64,000 bases of DNA from Eretmocerus hayati (GCA_029851415.1 CM056742.1:49950954-50014953); one strand, 5' to 3'. Counted from the stretch's first letter, positions 10,716-24,180 are shown. The notes: generated by a model from the sequence alone, not told the origin. Numbers and translations are program-made.

Positions 10716-12700
10716 AAATAGATTTGCAAAAAAAATGTTAGGCCTTAGGACGCAAAAAATGTTCGCGACCATTTTTTGGGGGTCTCTTAGGTGGTGAGAA
10801 AATCATGTTTCGCACCATAGAACCGATTTAAAAAGCTAACAAACCAATGCGAGGCATGAATCTCTCCCGTAGGCTGTTTCACGTTGAATTGCTCATGAGC
10901 GATTTACTTTGGCAGACCTTTGATGCATTTCATTGCAAAGGGTACTCAATAAGTGCTCTTTGTAATGATTAGTGCTTAACATTAATCGTCACATTTATCT
11001 CGATAATTCTCGAGTACCCCGTCTCTGTATGGATCCTTCGATCTGAATAGAGGCTCATAAAAGTTCCGAGACCCCACATATCCCAGCTCCATCAGCCAAC
11101 AATGGGATCTTCGATGTTGTTGAATGTGCAGGGGTCGAACTTGGCGATTTTACTCTCACGCGGCAGATCATCAAGTTTAGGAAAATTCAAAGTAGGCTGC
11201 GCTTGAACAAAAGTTCCCATACAATTTTGATTCGTTATTGAAAAGATAGAACGTTACATTTTTTTTCAATTTGTCTTTTCAATTCATCTGTTACTGTTAA
11301 CCAGTGGTTTCACTCACAATTAATGGGTTGAATTTCCACGAGCTTTCATTTAGGAAGTTTAATTTGAGTTTTCATTTGAGATCTGTGAATTATTCACCGA
11401 ATAGAGACTTACTAGAATAGCTTGATGGAATTTTCAATCCGTTTTTTCGCATGAGTCCTCATTATCATAGGGACTGGTGATTTTGATTCACGGATAAGCT
11501 TAATTGACCTTCGTACTATGAAAGACGTATCCAGAACTTGACATGGATGCATCGACCCGTCAGTGCGTTCAAGAAATATTTTGACAGCCTTGGCGTGTCA
11601 CTCCTGATCTCATAACATAATGCACGGCACGGCACTGCATGAGCTCCCAAGATTTCAATTCTGAGTAGACACCAGAATCTATGTATTCTCAGAAGATATG
11701 TATTCTCAGAACCAGAAAACATTAACTTATATCAAAATTATAACTTTTGACTTTTTTTGTGACGAAGATGACATTGCCTCAGATTGAAAGTTCTTGATCA
11801 GCGTAGAATGTTTTGCATGTGAAGATTAAAAGAGTTTTCTTAACATCAACCATACGTTCATTATTCGCAAAACTATTTATCGTTAGCATGTGAAGTCTCT
11901 TAATCGTGGTCTTGAATGTAAGTGCATGCTGCATGACAGCGAGTGACTAGGAATAATAACTCCTTGGACGGCGAATATTCACGAGTACGGGCCGACCATC
12001 TGCTTACTGTGAAAGAAGACTTATCAAAACATCCGGCTCGTGAAACGAGACTGAAGTTCTTGGTGCATGCCTCCAAATGAATCTCGAGATACCTAGATAT
12101 GATTCCGAGGTCTTCTTGAGAAATCTAATGTTGTGACCGGCAACTTCGTTAATGGTTTGATCCTGTTAAGTACGTCTATTTGTGAATTATCGTGTCAAGA
12201 AATACCGAATATACTAGCTCATAGAAGGGTCTGCTGTTCTTTGATAAAAATAGTTCCTTGCCTAGACGAAATTACCCAAATTTTGATAGAAAGTATTTTC
12301 TCGAGCCATATCATAATATAGTACATTATGCTCACGGTAGGAGAAGTCAAATTTGAAATTTGACCAGGATACCTCGTAGATATGTGTGGTGAGTAAGCGG
12401 AAATGCTCAGTAATATGAGGCGCTAATTTGAGACGTGATGATACAGTTAACATAAGTAAATAGAAATCTCGAAACAGTCCAATGCTTTCTCATCATCTAA
12501 TTAATTTGAAACACTATCCCAAGCCATACGTGTAATTTAAATACACTCGCGATAAGAATGTGTGACTGAATGAATGCATTGAGCGAATAAAAGAATTACC
12601 GTGAAAGAGCTCTTGTGTTCTGATGTGTCTCGGAAAATTGATTCAGAGCAGACGTTTTATTCAGTGCGTACTCGAACTGATGGGGTCTCTCAGTGATGAC
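10716..12700. other. Unassigned AT-rich region
   Basis: No supported gene or RNA. Frames of 60-70 codons occur but have no ATG context, homology or splice support. Confidence 0.4.
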
Positions 12701-14188
12701 AAAGGACCCCGCACAAAATCAATAGGAAGTGGCTTATGGCCAATTTTGATGAAACTTGGCAGTGTAGTAGATCATTTCATGCTGATCAACTTTGTCAATG
12801 GGCTCGAAGAGCGCTTATGACTCATTTTTGAGATATTTTAATGGAAAGTACGCAATTAATTGAGGTTACGTGAGCTTTGTTGTCACTCATTATTGATTTT
12901 TTTCATACAAGGCTATTCACACTTCTTGAACGAATCTGAGCTCTTGTATTAGCCAGTAAAGGTCAGTCAGGGCAGAGAATCCGACGGATTACTTGGTTCA
13001 TATCGAAATCATGGAGAATTAATTAAAGTTTAATTAAAATATCGTCATCTCTTAGGAAGGGTCGTTTTTTAATTGCATGACCCAGTGGTGGGCACATTTC
13101 AATGAGATACGAACCATACGTAAATGGTCAGTAGCTTTTGTAACTGCGTACAACATAAGTGATTATGAGCCTTGTGATAAGTAATACATGTATCTCGAAA
13201 GCGTGGGTGGAGGAAGCTGAGGAGGGCTTCATCGTGAAAAATCTTTTTCACGAAGCATAGTACTAGGCGTCCTCCAACTCGGAGGTTTTTGGGGTCACTG
13301 AGCTCGAATACGTCATCGGCTAGCCCTTTATCTCGTGACGTGGAAGCTGCGAGGGCGGACCATGCAGGGAAGGGGGGGGGCTGCTTTGAAAAATCGATAT
13401 CGCTATCAATCCCAGAAAATCCTCTCAGGCTGACAAGATGATCGTTTTCTCGTCATCGACCAGTTGACGATCTCGGGTGCAGCGATATCGATTCGAGCGA
13501 TATCGAGCCCCCCCCCCCTTCCCTGCATGGTCCGCCCTCGCAGCTTCCGCATCACGAGATAAAGGGCTAGACGATAACGTATTCGAGCTCAGGGACCCCA
13601 AAAACCTCCGAGTTGGAGGACGCCTAGTACTATGCTTCGTGAAAAAGATATTTCACGATGAAGCCCTCCTCAACTTCCTCCACCCACGCTTTCGAGATAC
13701 ATGTATTACTCATCACAAGGCTCATAATCACTTATGTTGTACGCAATTACAAAAGCTACTGACCATTTACATATGGTTCGTATCTCATTGAAATGTGCCC
13801 ACCACTGGGTCATGCAATTGAAAAACGACTCTTCCTAAGAGATGACGATATTTTAATTAAACTTTAATTAATTCTCCATGATTTCGATATGAACCAAGTA
13901 ATCCGTCGGATTCTCTGCCCTGACTGACCTTTACTGGCTAATACAAGAGCTCAGATTCGTTCAAGAAGTGTGAATAGCCTTGTATGAAAAAAATCAATAA
14001 TGAGTGACAACAAAGCTCACGTAACCTCAATTAATTGCGTACTTTCCATTAAAATATCTCAAAAATGAGTCATAAGCGCTCTTCGAGCCCATTGACAAAG
14101 TTGATCAGCATGAAATGATCTACTACACTGCCAAGTTTCATCAAAATTGGCCATAAGCCACTTCCCATTGATTTTGTGCGGGGTCCTT
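12701..14188. repeat. 1.49-kb near-perfect palindrome
   Basis: The left arm (12701-13381) and right arm (about 13507-14188) are reverse complements of about 680 bp with only a few percent mismatches. The loop is about 125 bp and itself contains further short inverted motifs (TCGATATCGCT and AGCGATATCGA). The arm/loop junctions carry a poly-G run on the left (about 13372-13380) and a poly-C run on the right (about 13508-13518). Outer ends are AAAGGACCCCGCAC and its complement. No target duplication is evident. A 104-codon frame at 13477-13791 lies inside the palindrome and is not convincing as a gene. Confidence 0.9.
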
Positions 14189-15000
14189 TTTGGATTCCTA
14201 CTTCGAAAATTCGAAGAAGAGTATTAAGAGACGTCGAGTCATTCATAGATTCTGCTCATGGATAAAGAATTTCAAATGAAAAATGCCCGCAAGCTGTAAA
14301 CGTAGAGACGTCGCAAACTTTTCAGAAAACACCTCTGTTCTTCAAGACCCAGTAAACTCGATATTCAATTTCAATTCAGTCATTGCTCAGATCGACGGAA
14401 CCTTTTTTCAAATGAGATGTTACAATTGTAATATATGTCTTTCTCGTATGTCTTTTTCGTTAACGGCATTACTTCAAAAACTATCATCACTGAAAGCTCA
14501 TTAAATGGCAATATGCAAGGCTGTTTTGCAGAATATTATCAATTTCAACACATCACTTGATACACTCACGATTAATCGCTCAATTGTTTTGAGAAAGGAA
14601 ATCAATTTATCAGCTTCTACGTATGAGGGGCTATCCCTCAATTGAGGAAAAGTTTCAGGGATAGGGGGCCTCATGTGCGTCAGCAGTTCTCGATTTAAAT
14701 TTCTCGACGACTGAGCGAGGGGGGCTGGCGTAAAATGATGAAATTGTCCCTCACGTAATTTATGGATACCTCTCATAGAGAGACGATCCTCGTGTATTAT
14801 GGGAAGGAATGAAGAAGCTCCTCTTGAATTGGAAACAGATTATTAGGTGCCCATACAATAGTGTACTGGATGGTGGTCGGTTGAATCATGATCCCGCTTT
14901 TGATTCAAATCACGATTCAGCTACATCCACTGATATTTCCATCGCTCCAAGAGGTGGCGTTTGTTAATTGACGGTAACGATGTCGTGATGTCATTGTTCC
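14189..15000. other. Unassigned region
   Basis: No supported gene. Frames of 73 and 91 codons have no recognisable motif. Composition becomes more CpG-rich toward 15000. Confidence 0.35.
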
Positions 15001-17560
15001 TTCAATGCAACGCATCGTATAATGCAAGCGAGAGCTCGGATGAGTGTGCTATGCGAGAGATGAAAGAAACAACCACAAGCTGTGCGCTCGAGCCAAGAAT
15101 CTCCACCGTCTGCTATACTGTTCCACTAGTGTGAGAAAAAATAATTAATGGCGGTGATCAGCCGGCTGCCTTTGCCTTGGAAAAACGCAGCTGCAACTTT
15201 GCCCGGCCTCTTGAGAAATTTCGGATTAGGAGGCGTTAGCGTTTTGTTTCACTTGCGCTCTCCCGCAAGTATGTAACCTGTATCCTCTCGAGAGCTAAGG
15301 TAAATGAGGTGTGTTCATTGGAAAATTGAGTACTTGTAATCTGGAGTGAATTGCATCATGCTTTTCGTATCTTATCATTTTGAGTTCATGATTAATTCAC
15401 GCTCGCCTCGAAACACTCCCCTCCTCCCAGAAACTCCGAGTTCTTCAATCAGCAAGAATTCTCATCGCTCTAAAATTATCGCCCTAAGTGCTGTTAGTAG
15501 CAGGGCCACGAAGCCAGCAAAAAATTAGTAAAAAGCTGTGCAAGTAGTAGCACGTGGCGTCTCGGCGCTCCATTTGCGCTTGGCGTATCGAAACGCTTAT
15601 AAATATCGCCAAGAATTTGATGCTCTTTATTCGAATCCCCATCGGGTTCCCCGATCCTGTGCTTGGATCATCGGCGCGTATCCCATCTTACATTATCAAA
15701 TAGTACAGACTCGATGACAAAAGTGTTCGCGATTCAGTCTCGTTCATCGCCAGATTCTCGAATGAATGCTTGTACTCGTTACTCAAACACCTCCTCCATC
15801 GCATAAATCACGCTTCGAATGGCTCACATTATACTTGTGATTCAACACGTGTCGTACCAGACTACACGAAAGATGTTGAAGTGAGCGCGAGACGATGAGT
15901 TTGAATTTGTTGAGGCTGAGGCAATACGTGCTGTAACGGAGACGATGGAGAAGATGTGCCAAATTACATTATGTGCCAGTGTACTGAAAATGAGCTTCAA
16001 TACAGATCGTGACAAACGTGTACATATATGAAGAGCTACTCCCACGACACGTCTACACCCGCTACACCCTCGCACGGTTACGTGAAGTACCTATACTCCG
16101 GGCGCAACACTGCATCGCGCGCTAGCGCAGACGACATTGTTAATAAGGGCTCGCGTCAAAAGAACTCGGAGTTGAGCTCGCGGAGTCATTTAGGCTTTAC
16201 GAGGTTCGAGTTCTCGCTAGCAAGATCGATCGACCACGTTCGTACGCCTATACATCGTACAGCGAGCTCTGCACGCGTGCGGACTCACGCAGCGCACGTG
16301 GCTGCCGAAAGACGATTTGAAACTTGTATGGCTCTACTTGACGACTTTGAGCACCATTTGCGATTGCGTGTACGTGGCACGTTGGACATTTCGGAATAAC
16401 CGAAATTTCCGTCATTTTCCATGTGCATGAAACCGCCGTCACGGCGTATGGCGTCGCGTTCTCGCAGTACCGAAATCGCTACTGGCTTGCGAAGGTGCGA
16501 TTTTTTTGCTTTAGAACGCGTTCTCGCGGAGTGAGAGGTTGCTAAGTGGCTCGCACCCAAAAAACGCAATTCGCATCGACAGTAAGGTGCCGAGAGAGCG
16601 TTTGCCTAGATATAGACTGTTTCGCTCGACGAAAGGTGCGGACGGAAAGGTCCGGTTGAGAGCGAGACGATGCACTCCAAGCGCGGAGCTTGCTCAGAGT
16701 CTGGAACGCTCGACCGAGCCGGCTCTAGAGCTTTTTCCCTTCAATCAGATGCCGAGGCTTCTTGATGTATGTAGTAGGAGCGGACGGCGTGGCGACAACA
16801 CGCGCACGTACATTTATACCTTGCACGGGGCTCCGCATGCCCTCGAGCGAGACCCCTACATACATCCAACGTGGGCCTCGCGTACTTACCTTTCGAGTGA
16901 GCCTTCTCTCTTTTGGAGCTCGAGCAAAATGCCACGGTAGCAGGGCTCGTGAGATCGCAAGCGCATAAAGGGCTTTCCGAGAGCGCATAATATACATCTA
17001 CCTACGCGAAAGCCCCGAGATGCCTTGTAGCTTTCGTCGCTACGTAGCGCTCTCGGCGCGTCTTACACGCTTGGCTGTGCTTGCACCTGCATCAGCATCG
17101 TAGCTCCAGAACGCGAATGGGTACTTATCCCAGCTCAGACCGCACTGCTGCTTATCGCTCTATTTTTGCGCACGCTCTCTCGACAGCGATATCGCTTTGG
17201 GGCAAACCTTTCAACGACTCGATGATCCAACCCCCTGTGCTATGTTTCACGTGGTTCGAATGCAGATTCTTGCCTGTTTTCAAGCAAGAACTCACGATGC
17301 GCCTGGATCAGGAACAGATATCGTTATCCAAGTAAGGCATGAAATTTCCCGATTTCCATAGTGATTTTCATCCTCACAGTACGGCTTCCGTGAGAAATTA
17401 CTCCCTCCAAGCTCGCAGTCGCACTTGAAAAGAGCCACAGACAGAACAGAACTCTTTTCTATGTGACGTTTGGACAAAGAAGTCTGCGCGTCGTCGGATA
17501 GCTACCACGCTTGGAGTACGCGAGCTGACTCTAGCACATCTCATTCAGAAAAACTCTCTC
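15000..17560. other. CpG-rich, promoter-like domain
   Basis: This is the longest CpG-rich stretch in the window, especially 16030-17200, with many CGCG, CACGTG and TCGC motifs. Overlapping frames of 60-130 codons on both strands reflect reduced stop density in GC-rich DNA; none shows consistent exon boundaries or a family signature. A splice-donor-like CTAAGGTAAAT occurs near 15295 on the plus strand. Methylation-free promoter or 5'-UTR DNA is the most economical reading; it is inferred. Confidence 0.35.
15598..15605 (+). promoter_or_regulatory. TATA-box-like motif in CpG-rich DNA
   Basis: TATAAATA stands out in otherwise GC-rich sequence and would suit a plus-strand core promoter. No clear initiator or gene lies at the right distance, so this is only a candidate. 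Confidence 0.2.
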
Positions 17561-19670
17561 TGCACAACTTCGTAATGCGTGGGTGTCGAATAGTGAATTA
17601 CACCGAAGTGGGATACTAATGAGTAGGGGGAAGCAGGGCCTTGTATCATTATCATTATTTTCTGAAATTACTCCGAATACAAAACTTGGCTCAATGGGAA
17701 CACTCAAGAATGTAAATCGACTCTCTCAAGGGAAAACGGGAGCACGATTAATTTGAATGTAATAATTGCTCCAACGCTTACAAATCCATCATTACAAAAG
17801 AGTCCCATTTAAAAACGGCACATGAGAAATAGAGATATCTCGGATCGGTTTCTCGGGATTTTTATTCTGTTGTATTGTCCATAGAATGAACTTTTCACCC
17901 TCTAATAAGAAGACTCAAAGGAGTTTCGGAGACACCTGCGGAGCTATGCCTGTTTTACCTTCTGATTTCATCAGAGCATACTAATCATGGTCTTTCTTTG
18001 GTAAATTGCATTTATCTCGAGTCTGGCTCAAAATAGTGCAACGCAGTTTGCGCCTTTTCAAAGATCTTGAAAAAACCTGTCGGTCTTAACCTAGAGGATT
18101 ATTTTCCAATCATTTCAGGCTCTAATCAGACAAAATTTGGGGGTTTTCAGAAAGCTATGTTTTTCAACTTCTCCAAAATATGATTGCTCGTGCAATATTG
18201 CACCATCATAAGTAATTGGTAGCGAGTCATTTTTTGCAGTTTTTATGCGTTTTTCGGTCAAATTTTGTTGCTTTTTAATTCTTTCATCATCAGAAATCAG
18301 TGATTTCTGCGCAAGTGCGGGATTTTGCGAATTCCAAAGTAGTTTCAATCAAACGGTGAGGAAATTTCCTCCAGAATAATCACTTACAAAAGTCAGTTTC
18401 ATGTCCTCACTTATTAGCTTCGACAGCTTGATTGAAAAAGAAAGATTGCCAAAGAAGGATAATCTATCTAACCTGAACCAGAGCCTTGAGCCCGCAATTT
18501 TCTACACAGACGCCGAGTGTCCCAAGCTTTGAACCACTACTCCCGATTTATTTGTCGTCTCGTCGACTTACATCTCCCGCGATAGAATCCTGAGATGTTC
18601 TCGTTGCACTTATTTGAGGCTTGGCGCGTGGTGACGTACGTCAGAAAGGCTTTGTGGATATCATCTTCTGGCTCCATGAAAATGATTCCAAATTTTCGAA
18701 GATTCAGTCGGATTCAGCTCACGAACCTCTTGAAACCCCCTTAGTTAGTCTAAGAATCATACTTATTGAATATGCTTTGAAAGTATTGGCAGTGCGGAGG
18801 AGAAATATCGCGACCAGATCACAGATTCTACGAGGACCGGGGCCTTTGTTGATACTTGGGTAGTTGAAAGTGAGGATGGCTCAATTCAAAATTGGTACTC
18901 CAGGGACTTACGCTTAGGGGGTTGGACGTTAATTACGTATATAAAGGCTTCCAAGGATCTTCATCCTCCTCAGAAAAATGGCACGTCTCTTATTCCGTGA
19001 AGAAATTTGCTTTTAGAATTTTTATCAAGTTGAGGTATACATCTCTTTCAATGAAAAATCTTGATTATTCCATTACATTTCAAAAGTTAAGTTAAACCTA
19101 ATTCGATTTCATCGGCATTTTATTCAAAATCTTCCCATTTCTCCGATTAGATTCAAAAAGTGCTACCATGGGAATTGGCACTGATCAGGAGAGTGATCCT
19201 AACTCAACTGTATGTATAAACTTGCTCAAGGGTGGTAAGCATGTGACCCTAGAGCTCACAAAGAGCCATAAAGAGCCCCTCGCGCGAAACGCGCTCATGG
19301 CAGCTGTTGACTGAATCTATCGCCACCCTTACTTCAAACCCTCATCTTGCGCAAAAATATTACTCTAATCTCGCCATCCCCTCAACCCCTGATTATTACA
19401 GGATTGCTTAATCAAGATTCAACACGTTCAAATATACAACATCAACGAAAGCCAAACCATTGATACTTATACTGAATTTTCAAAACATTCAATTTTTTTT
19501 ATTCTAGCTAGTGACGAGGAGAGTGGAATGGAGTTGTGGCAACATCGAATCCAGAGCGATTTTGGGGAGAAGTAGGGATTTTTCCGGGAATGTGACCGTT
19601 CTTCAGCAATCATGCTTTCTTTAATGCTTTCTTTATAATGTAGATTGTAATACAACAAGATTATTCATAC
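17561..19670. other. Unassigned AT-rich region
   Basis: No supported gene, RNA or repeat. Reading frames are short and overlap on both strands. Confidence 0.4.
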
Positions 19671-20005
19671 TAACAAGGAGAGGTCCAACCTTGCGGAACA
19701 CGGATCTTGATGAAACTCTGGGAATCATCTTGTTTCGGTGGATAATGGAGGTATCTCCAAGGGTTAAGTCCAATGGGCCTCCTATCCCGAGATACAGCTA
19801 TGGAGGTTATCGTTGTCAGTATATCTATATATGTGTCTTTCTAACATGGGCCTATATGGACAATGCTAATCTTCATGGTTGTATCTCGGGATAAGAGGCC
19901 CATTGGACGTAACCCTTGGAGATGCCTCCATTTTCCACCTAAACAAGATGATTCCCAGAATTTCATCAAGATCCGTGTTCCGCAAGGTTGGACCTCCCCT
20001 TGTAA
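19671..20005. mobile_element. Foldback MITE with TAA target duplication
   Basis: The element spans 19674-20002 and is nearly all inverted repeat. The left end is CAAGGAGAGGTCCAACCTTG and the right end is the complement of CAAGGGGAGGTCCAACC, with arms of about 140 bp. It is flanked on both sides by TAA (19671-19673 and 20003-20005). A 3-bp TWA-type duplication is characteristic of the PIF/Harbinger superfamily; that assignment rests on the duplication alone. It has no coding capacity. Confidence 0.75.
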
Positions 20006-20609
20006 ATACTCTTCGTCTGTACTATCCAAATCGAAAGCGTTATACTTCCGGATCTCGAAAAGTCGTGAGTACTTTTCTAAGAGTATTTTCGTGCGATTGA
20101 CCGTTTAGCATTCATTTTCATCTCATTGCAAACTTTAATACAACCGGTTCGTGCTGAAATGTAGATGGTGATAGGTCTCGAGAAGTTCCAATGGTTTCCG
20201 TCGCTGCTACGTCGGTAAGATGGCTCCTGATTGTGTGATTTTAAGTATATGTTTCTAACAAAGATACTCAGACAATCTATTCCTTGGTCACTTGGTATGA
20301 TATCTTTTCAATATCTAGTTCAATGTTCGAGTTTTGGTGAGAAATGAAGGCATCTCAAAAAGACTTGTTCGATTGGCTTCGTCTCCCGAGTTATAGTCAC
20401 ACAGATCAGAATTACCAGTATAATATTTAAAATTACTTTAAATTTCTAAAACCCAGACCATCTAAGAATGCATGAATGCTTAGTTTATTTGAGTCAACTT
20501 ATACTTCTTTAGAGATTCCAATTGAGCACAATGCGCGTAGAACGTCGGAGAATATTCAAGAAGATCACTTTTTAACCAGGACACGTAGAACGTTGTTCTG
20601 AAATTCCTC

Positions 20610-20995
20610 ATAATTTTAACACGTTTACTGCGAAGGCGAAATCACGATTCTGGTCTAGATTGTGAGAGAGTACAAACGTGCATTTTGGTTCTTCCGGAAG
20701 TCGAATCTATTGGAAAATCATCCCTCTGGCATCTATTCACAGTTCTCCTATGAATTTTAGTGAGCCCCGCCGGTGGGGCCCATAAAATTTCCTCGAATGT
20801 AAGAGTATTCATGAGAATGATCAGCAATATCGAACGAATCGTCAAAATCAACGTAATTAGGCTTTTGACGGACCTGTGCTTCAAGATCTCCTCCAAGTAT
20901 ACGATTACTCCGACCATAGTTTCGGCGCATTTCAACTCATATGCATTGCTGAGTCTGATTTTAGACTACGTTTCATTAACGCGCTTCAAATTTTT
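20610..20995 (-). pseudogene. Decayed coding fragment related to 57.1 kb
   Basis: On the minus strand this region aligns with the frame at 57094-57471. Shared words include SKI-LSNA-EL at the start and CQ(R/K)DDFP, then M H (V/I) C T L S and RPES toward the end. Here the frame is broken: after RPES comes TGA where the 57-kb copy reads CGA, and the middle part is in a different frame. The nucleotide similarity continues past the stop (TTTCGCCTTCGCAGT). It is an old copy of the same gene or element; the family is not recognised. Confidence 0.5.
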
Positions 20996-22144
20996 TCAAG
21001 CATGAAAAGTGATAGGCTCACTCCGACCATCTTTTTCCAAATCTTCAATGTCAAGAGTTTTTCAGTGCGTTATTACAGTAAGTAGACATACGACATAGCA
21101 GAGGCTGTGCTTGAGGGAACTCATGTTTCTTGATTTAGCAGGAATTGGACTACGTATTTGGACTCTGGTTGTAGATCTTGAAATAAACTTTCGAATGGGC
21201 TGAAACACGTTGGAAATGGACGAGTTCAAAGTGAATAATCTGCTAATAGTTGCGTGATTGCGTGTAGTTAATGGAAAAATTGCGTCAAAAACGGCAACTG
21301 TGACAAAACTGGGACAAATCCAGTCCGATACCGAAAATGCCGTGTACACACGTTCATTATAACATATTCAATAAGATATGAACGCAATAGACGCGTGGAC
21401 CCCGTGGTTGCAATGAACGTACCAAATGTTTATGAATATCCCAGGAATATAATCTTGGTCAGAGGCGTCACATCACTAAAAAATTCCCGTGTGCTCAAAC
21501 CTGATCAAAATTTCAGAAAACGTAAAATAGTGTTTGTATAATCATGAGTCATTTTGACTCACTATTGTGAAAATAGTCTGGGAACATATGGGCTGTCGAT
21601 TATACACCGAGTATGATATGGAGCGCTTTGGATCAGAATGGTTTGAGCCCATTTCAGATTATTGTTAACCCTTAGAGTATTGGTATGACACCATAGGGCG
21701 TCATGACTCCATGGTTGAGTCATTCAAGTGGAACTAAACACTACTCAATGCAATATAGGTACTTTTATTCGTCTTAGAAAGACAAACCCTTTCCGTTCTC
21801 GAAATTGGTAATTAATCTATAGGGATTGGAACTACGACTTTTTGAAATTTGGTATCTTTCACCGGATTCACTTTGGTATGAAGATCGCAACAATTTTGAT
21901 ATAGCGATGTACTGTGAAGTTCTATCGTTGTTTTGATTAAGGTGATGCGGTTGACGTGCAACCCGGAAAATATATTTCATTTAGATGTAACTCAAAATTT
22001 TGATAATATGAAGTTTGAGACAAGTTGTCCATTACGTATTATCATCTGAATTGTGGTGGATAACTCGTCATTTTTCACTAATCCCAAGACTATCGGTGAT
22101 GAACGAGAATAACTTGCCCGCGGGTACTTTCTAACCTACAAATT
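20996..22144. other. Unassigned region
   Basis: Frames of 60-95 codons occur on the minus strand near 21062-21349, but no motif or splice structure supports them. Otherwise nothing is seen. Confidence 0.35.
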
Positions 22145-22302
22145 GGCACATTTTTGTTCACAAAAATCTCGAAATCTTTTCCAATTTGGGCTAAACGAAG
22201 AGTTATCCAGGCCAAGTTAGATGATTACAAAGCCTGGATAACTCGCCGTTCAGCACAAATTGGAAAAGATTTTGAGATTTCTGTGAACAAAAATTAGCGT
22301 GC
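22145..22302. repeat. Foldback repeat, ~70-bp arms
   Basis: The left arm (22145-22212) contains TTTTTGTTCACAAAAATCTC and AGTTATCCAGG. The right arm (22232-22302) contains their reverse complements with few mismatches. The loop is about 20 bp. Outer ends are not clearly defined and no target duplication is identified. Confidence 0.7.
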
Positions 22303-22319
22303 ACGGCGCCCGTATCGCC

Positions 22320-22535
22320 TTAAGAGGATGTCGGATACCGACATTGTCGAGTTTTCGGATTTCTCGATAAATTTTCGAGATATCGGGATTCTACTAAGTA
22401 ACGCCGATTCTGTATGGCTCATAGAATCGGCGTTACTTGTTAGATTTTTGATATCTCAAAAATTCATCGAGAAATACGAAAACTCGATCATGTCGGTAAC
22501 TGTACAATATTGATAGGGCTCCGACATCCCCTTAA
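22320..22535. mobile_element. Foldback MITE with TTAA target duplication
   Basis: The element (22324-22531) starts GAGGATGTCGGAT and ends with the complement ATCCCC-type end (CCGACATCCCC), and has inverted arms almost to its centre, where GTAACGCCGATTCT pairs with AGAATCGGCGTTAC. It is flanked by TTAA at 22320-22323 and 22532-22535. TTAA duplication is the hallmark of piggyBac elements, so a piggyBac-type MITE is likely. It sits directly beside the foldback at 22145-22302. Confidence 0.7.
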
Positions 22536-23627
22536 TACCTTCAGATCTTATTGAGGAATCTCTTGAACTGAAGTCCGGACATCATGAATTGTGAGACACA
22601 CGCATGAATCCTAAGATAAGTAGCTCAAATATGCATGGGGAGCAAGTGATTTTTCGCGCATCACAAGATGATGATATTTTCTCCGAAGAAATCTTGTTTA
22701 TCTTTTCCGTTCAAGACACCCCTGGATCGCGTTCTTATAAGGCAGAATTCATCATTGGGATCTGAGATTCAGCAGCATTTTCTGTACGCGGTCATGCACG
22801 ATCGTGAACCAGTGGCGATATACTGTCATCCATGATCATGCACCAAACCTTTTTTCCACGGGTGCCTTCTGGTGTAGTTGAAAAATATGAAGGATATTTC
22901 TGTCCAGTCTTAGAATTGACCTCTCCTGGAATTCCTGAAAATTCATGGTTGAAATGATGAACAACGTTCTATCTCGAATCAATATAGAATAATCTCGTTT
23001 CAAGAGACAAAGGAATTTCTGGCTACAGAATGATTTATAATTGATTGGTGCAACATGCACCATCAATTTGTTGAACGTTTGAAGATCAAGGACTATGAAA
23101 TGGGACTTTTCTGAATATCCAAGTTGTCCACATAAGCTTATCGTTTCCCCTTGTTGCATTCGAGGGTTCGAATGCTTCACTTTGGGTTTTGGGTTTGAAT
23201 GAAAATGTATGGACATTAAGTGGTGTAAACATCATACTTCAATCTGCTGATTACATTTTCTTGAGTATTGAGTAAGTTTAGTGTTACCACGACTTGTGTA
23301 ATTCCATCATATCCATTGTATTCTGATTCAATAGAAACCTTAAAACAAAGTGTGATCTCTTCACCAAGAATTGAGCTCTTCTGTGTATTCAATTGGTGCT
23401 TTATTCATCTGATAGCAAAACGAATGCAAAGAGAGCTCGGTGTTAATTTTATGAGCATCTGTTATTTGGTGCATAAATCCGGCCCGCGAAAGAGTCACGA
23501 CCTCAACCTCGGCCGGTCTACGCTTGGAGGACTCCGAGGCCGGAACGTGGTTTGCCACGAATGCCCTCTTCGAGAACACAACCTGGACAACAACCGGGCG
23601 CGTCATCGTGAGGTGTTGTCGAAATTA
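22536..23627. other. Unassigned region; CpG-rich patch near 23480-23620
   Basis: A minus-strand frame of 126 codons (22836-23216) and overlapping frames on both strands at 23268-23723 are open, but none shows a motif I recognise. The CpG-rich patch 23480-23620 borders the large foldback element and is outside its inverted repeat. A short hairpin, GCATTCGA-GGGT-TCGAATGC, lies near 23157. Confidence 0.35.
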
Positions 23628-23766
23628 CATGATTGTAAAGTACTCGACCAGCCGGGAAATTTCAAAAGTCCGACGCGTTGTGAGTTTTGCAAAATTTTTT
23701 CAAAGTTATTCGAGTCGATTTGAAAGTTTGCGTAGATGTTGAAAATTATCAGATTTTTGGTATCAG

Positions 23767-24180
23767 ATGGATCAGGAAAGGAATCAGAGGGATCAGTCGC
23801 GCGAGGATCACATGGGATCAGCAGAGGGATCAGTTTGTTTTGCTGCCACACACATGGTCTGGTCTCGAGGTTATGTGTCGGTGCGTCAGTCTCAGTATTC
23901 GCAGCCCGAGGAGGCGGTTGTCGGATTTGGTGGCGGTGTAGATGGTGAATTTTGCAACTGCCGTGCTCTTTATCATGTTCCTGGGCCTCGGGGTTGCATG
24001 GGCCCGTGCTGTTTGTGTTTCTTGCATAGCCGCGAGAGTGATTTTCTAGGAGTGCCGAGTGCGTTGGCGTGGATTTTTAATTTTGTCGCTCTCGTTCATC
24101 GTGCATCAGGGCGAAATAAGATGTCCGGAACGGAAAGAAACCTCCGAAAAGAAATGTATGCTGCTACTTGTGGAGGTTAG
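23767..24180 (+). other. 137-codon frame in left arm of foldback
   Basis: An ATG-initiated 137-codon frame starts MDQERNQRDQSRED and ends YAATCGG-stop. The same frame is intact in the right arm. However, among the roughly eight nucleotide differences between the two copies, seven change the amino acid and one is silent. That pattern argues against protein constraint. The 5' part is a degenerate GATCAG repeat. A Cys-rich patch (CRALYH, then GCMGPCCLCFLH) is present, but I assign no function. Confidence 0.25.

Noticed and set aside
15620..15655. B-box-like ATTCGAATCCCC suggesting a tRNA
   Set aside because: No A-box upstream and no pairing stems; treated as chance in GC-rich DNA.
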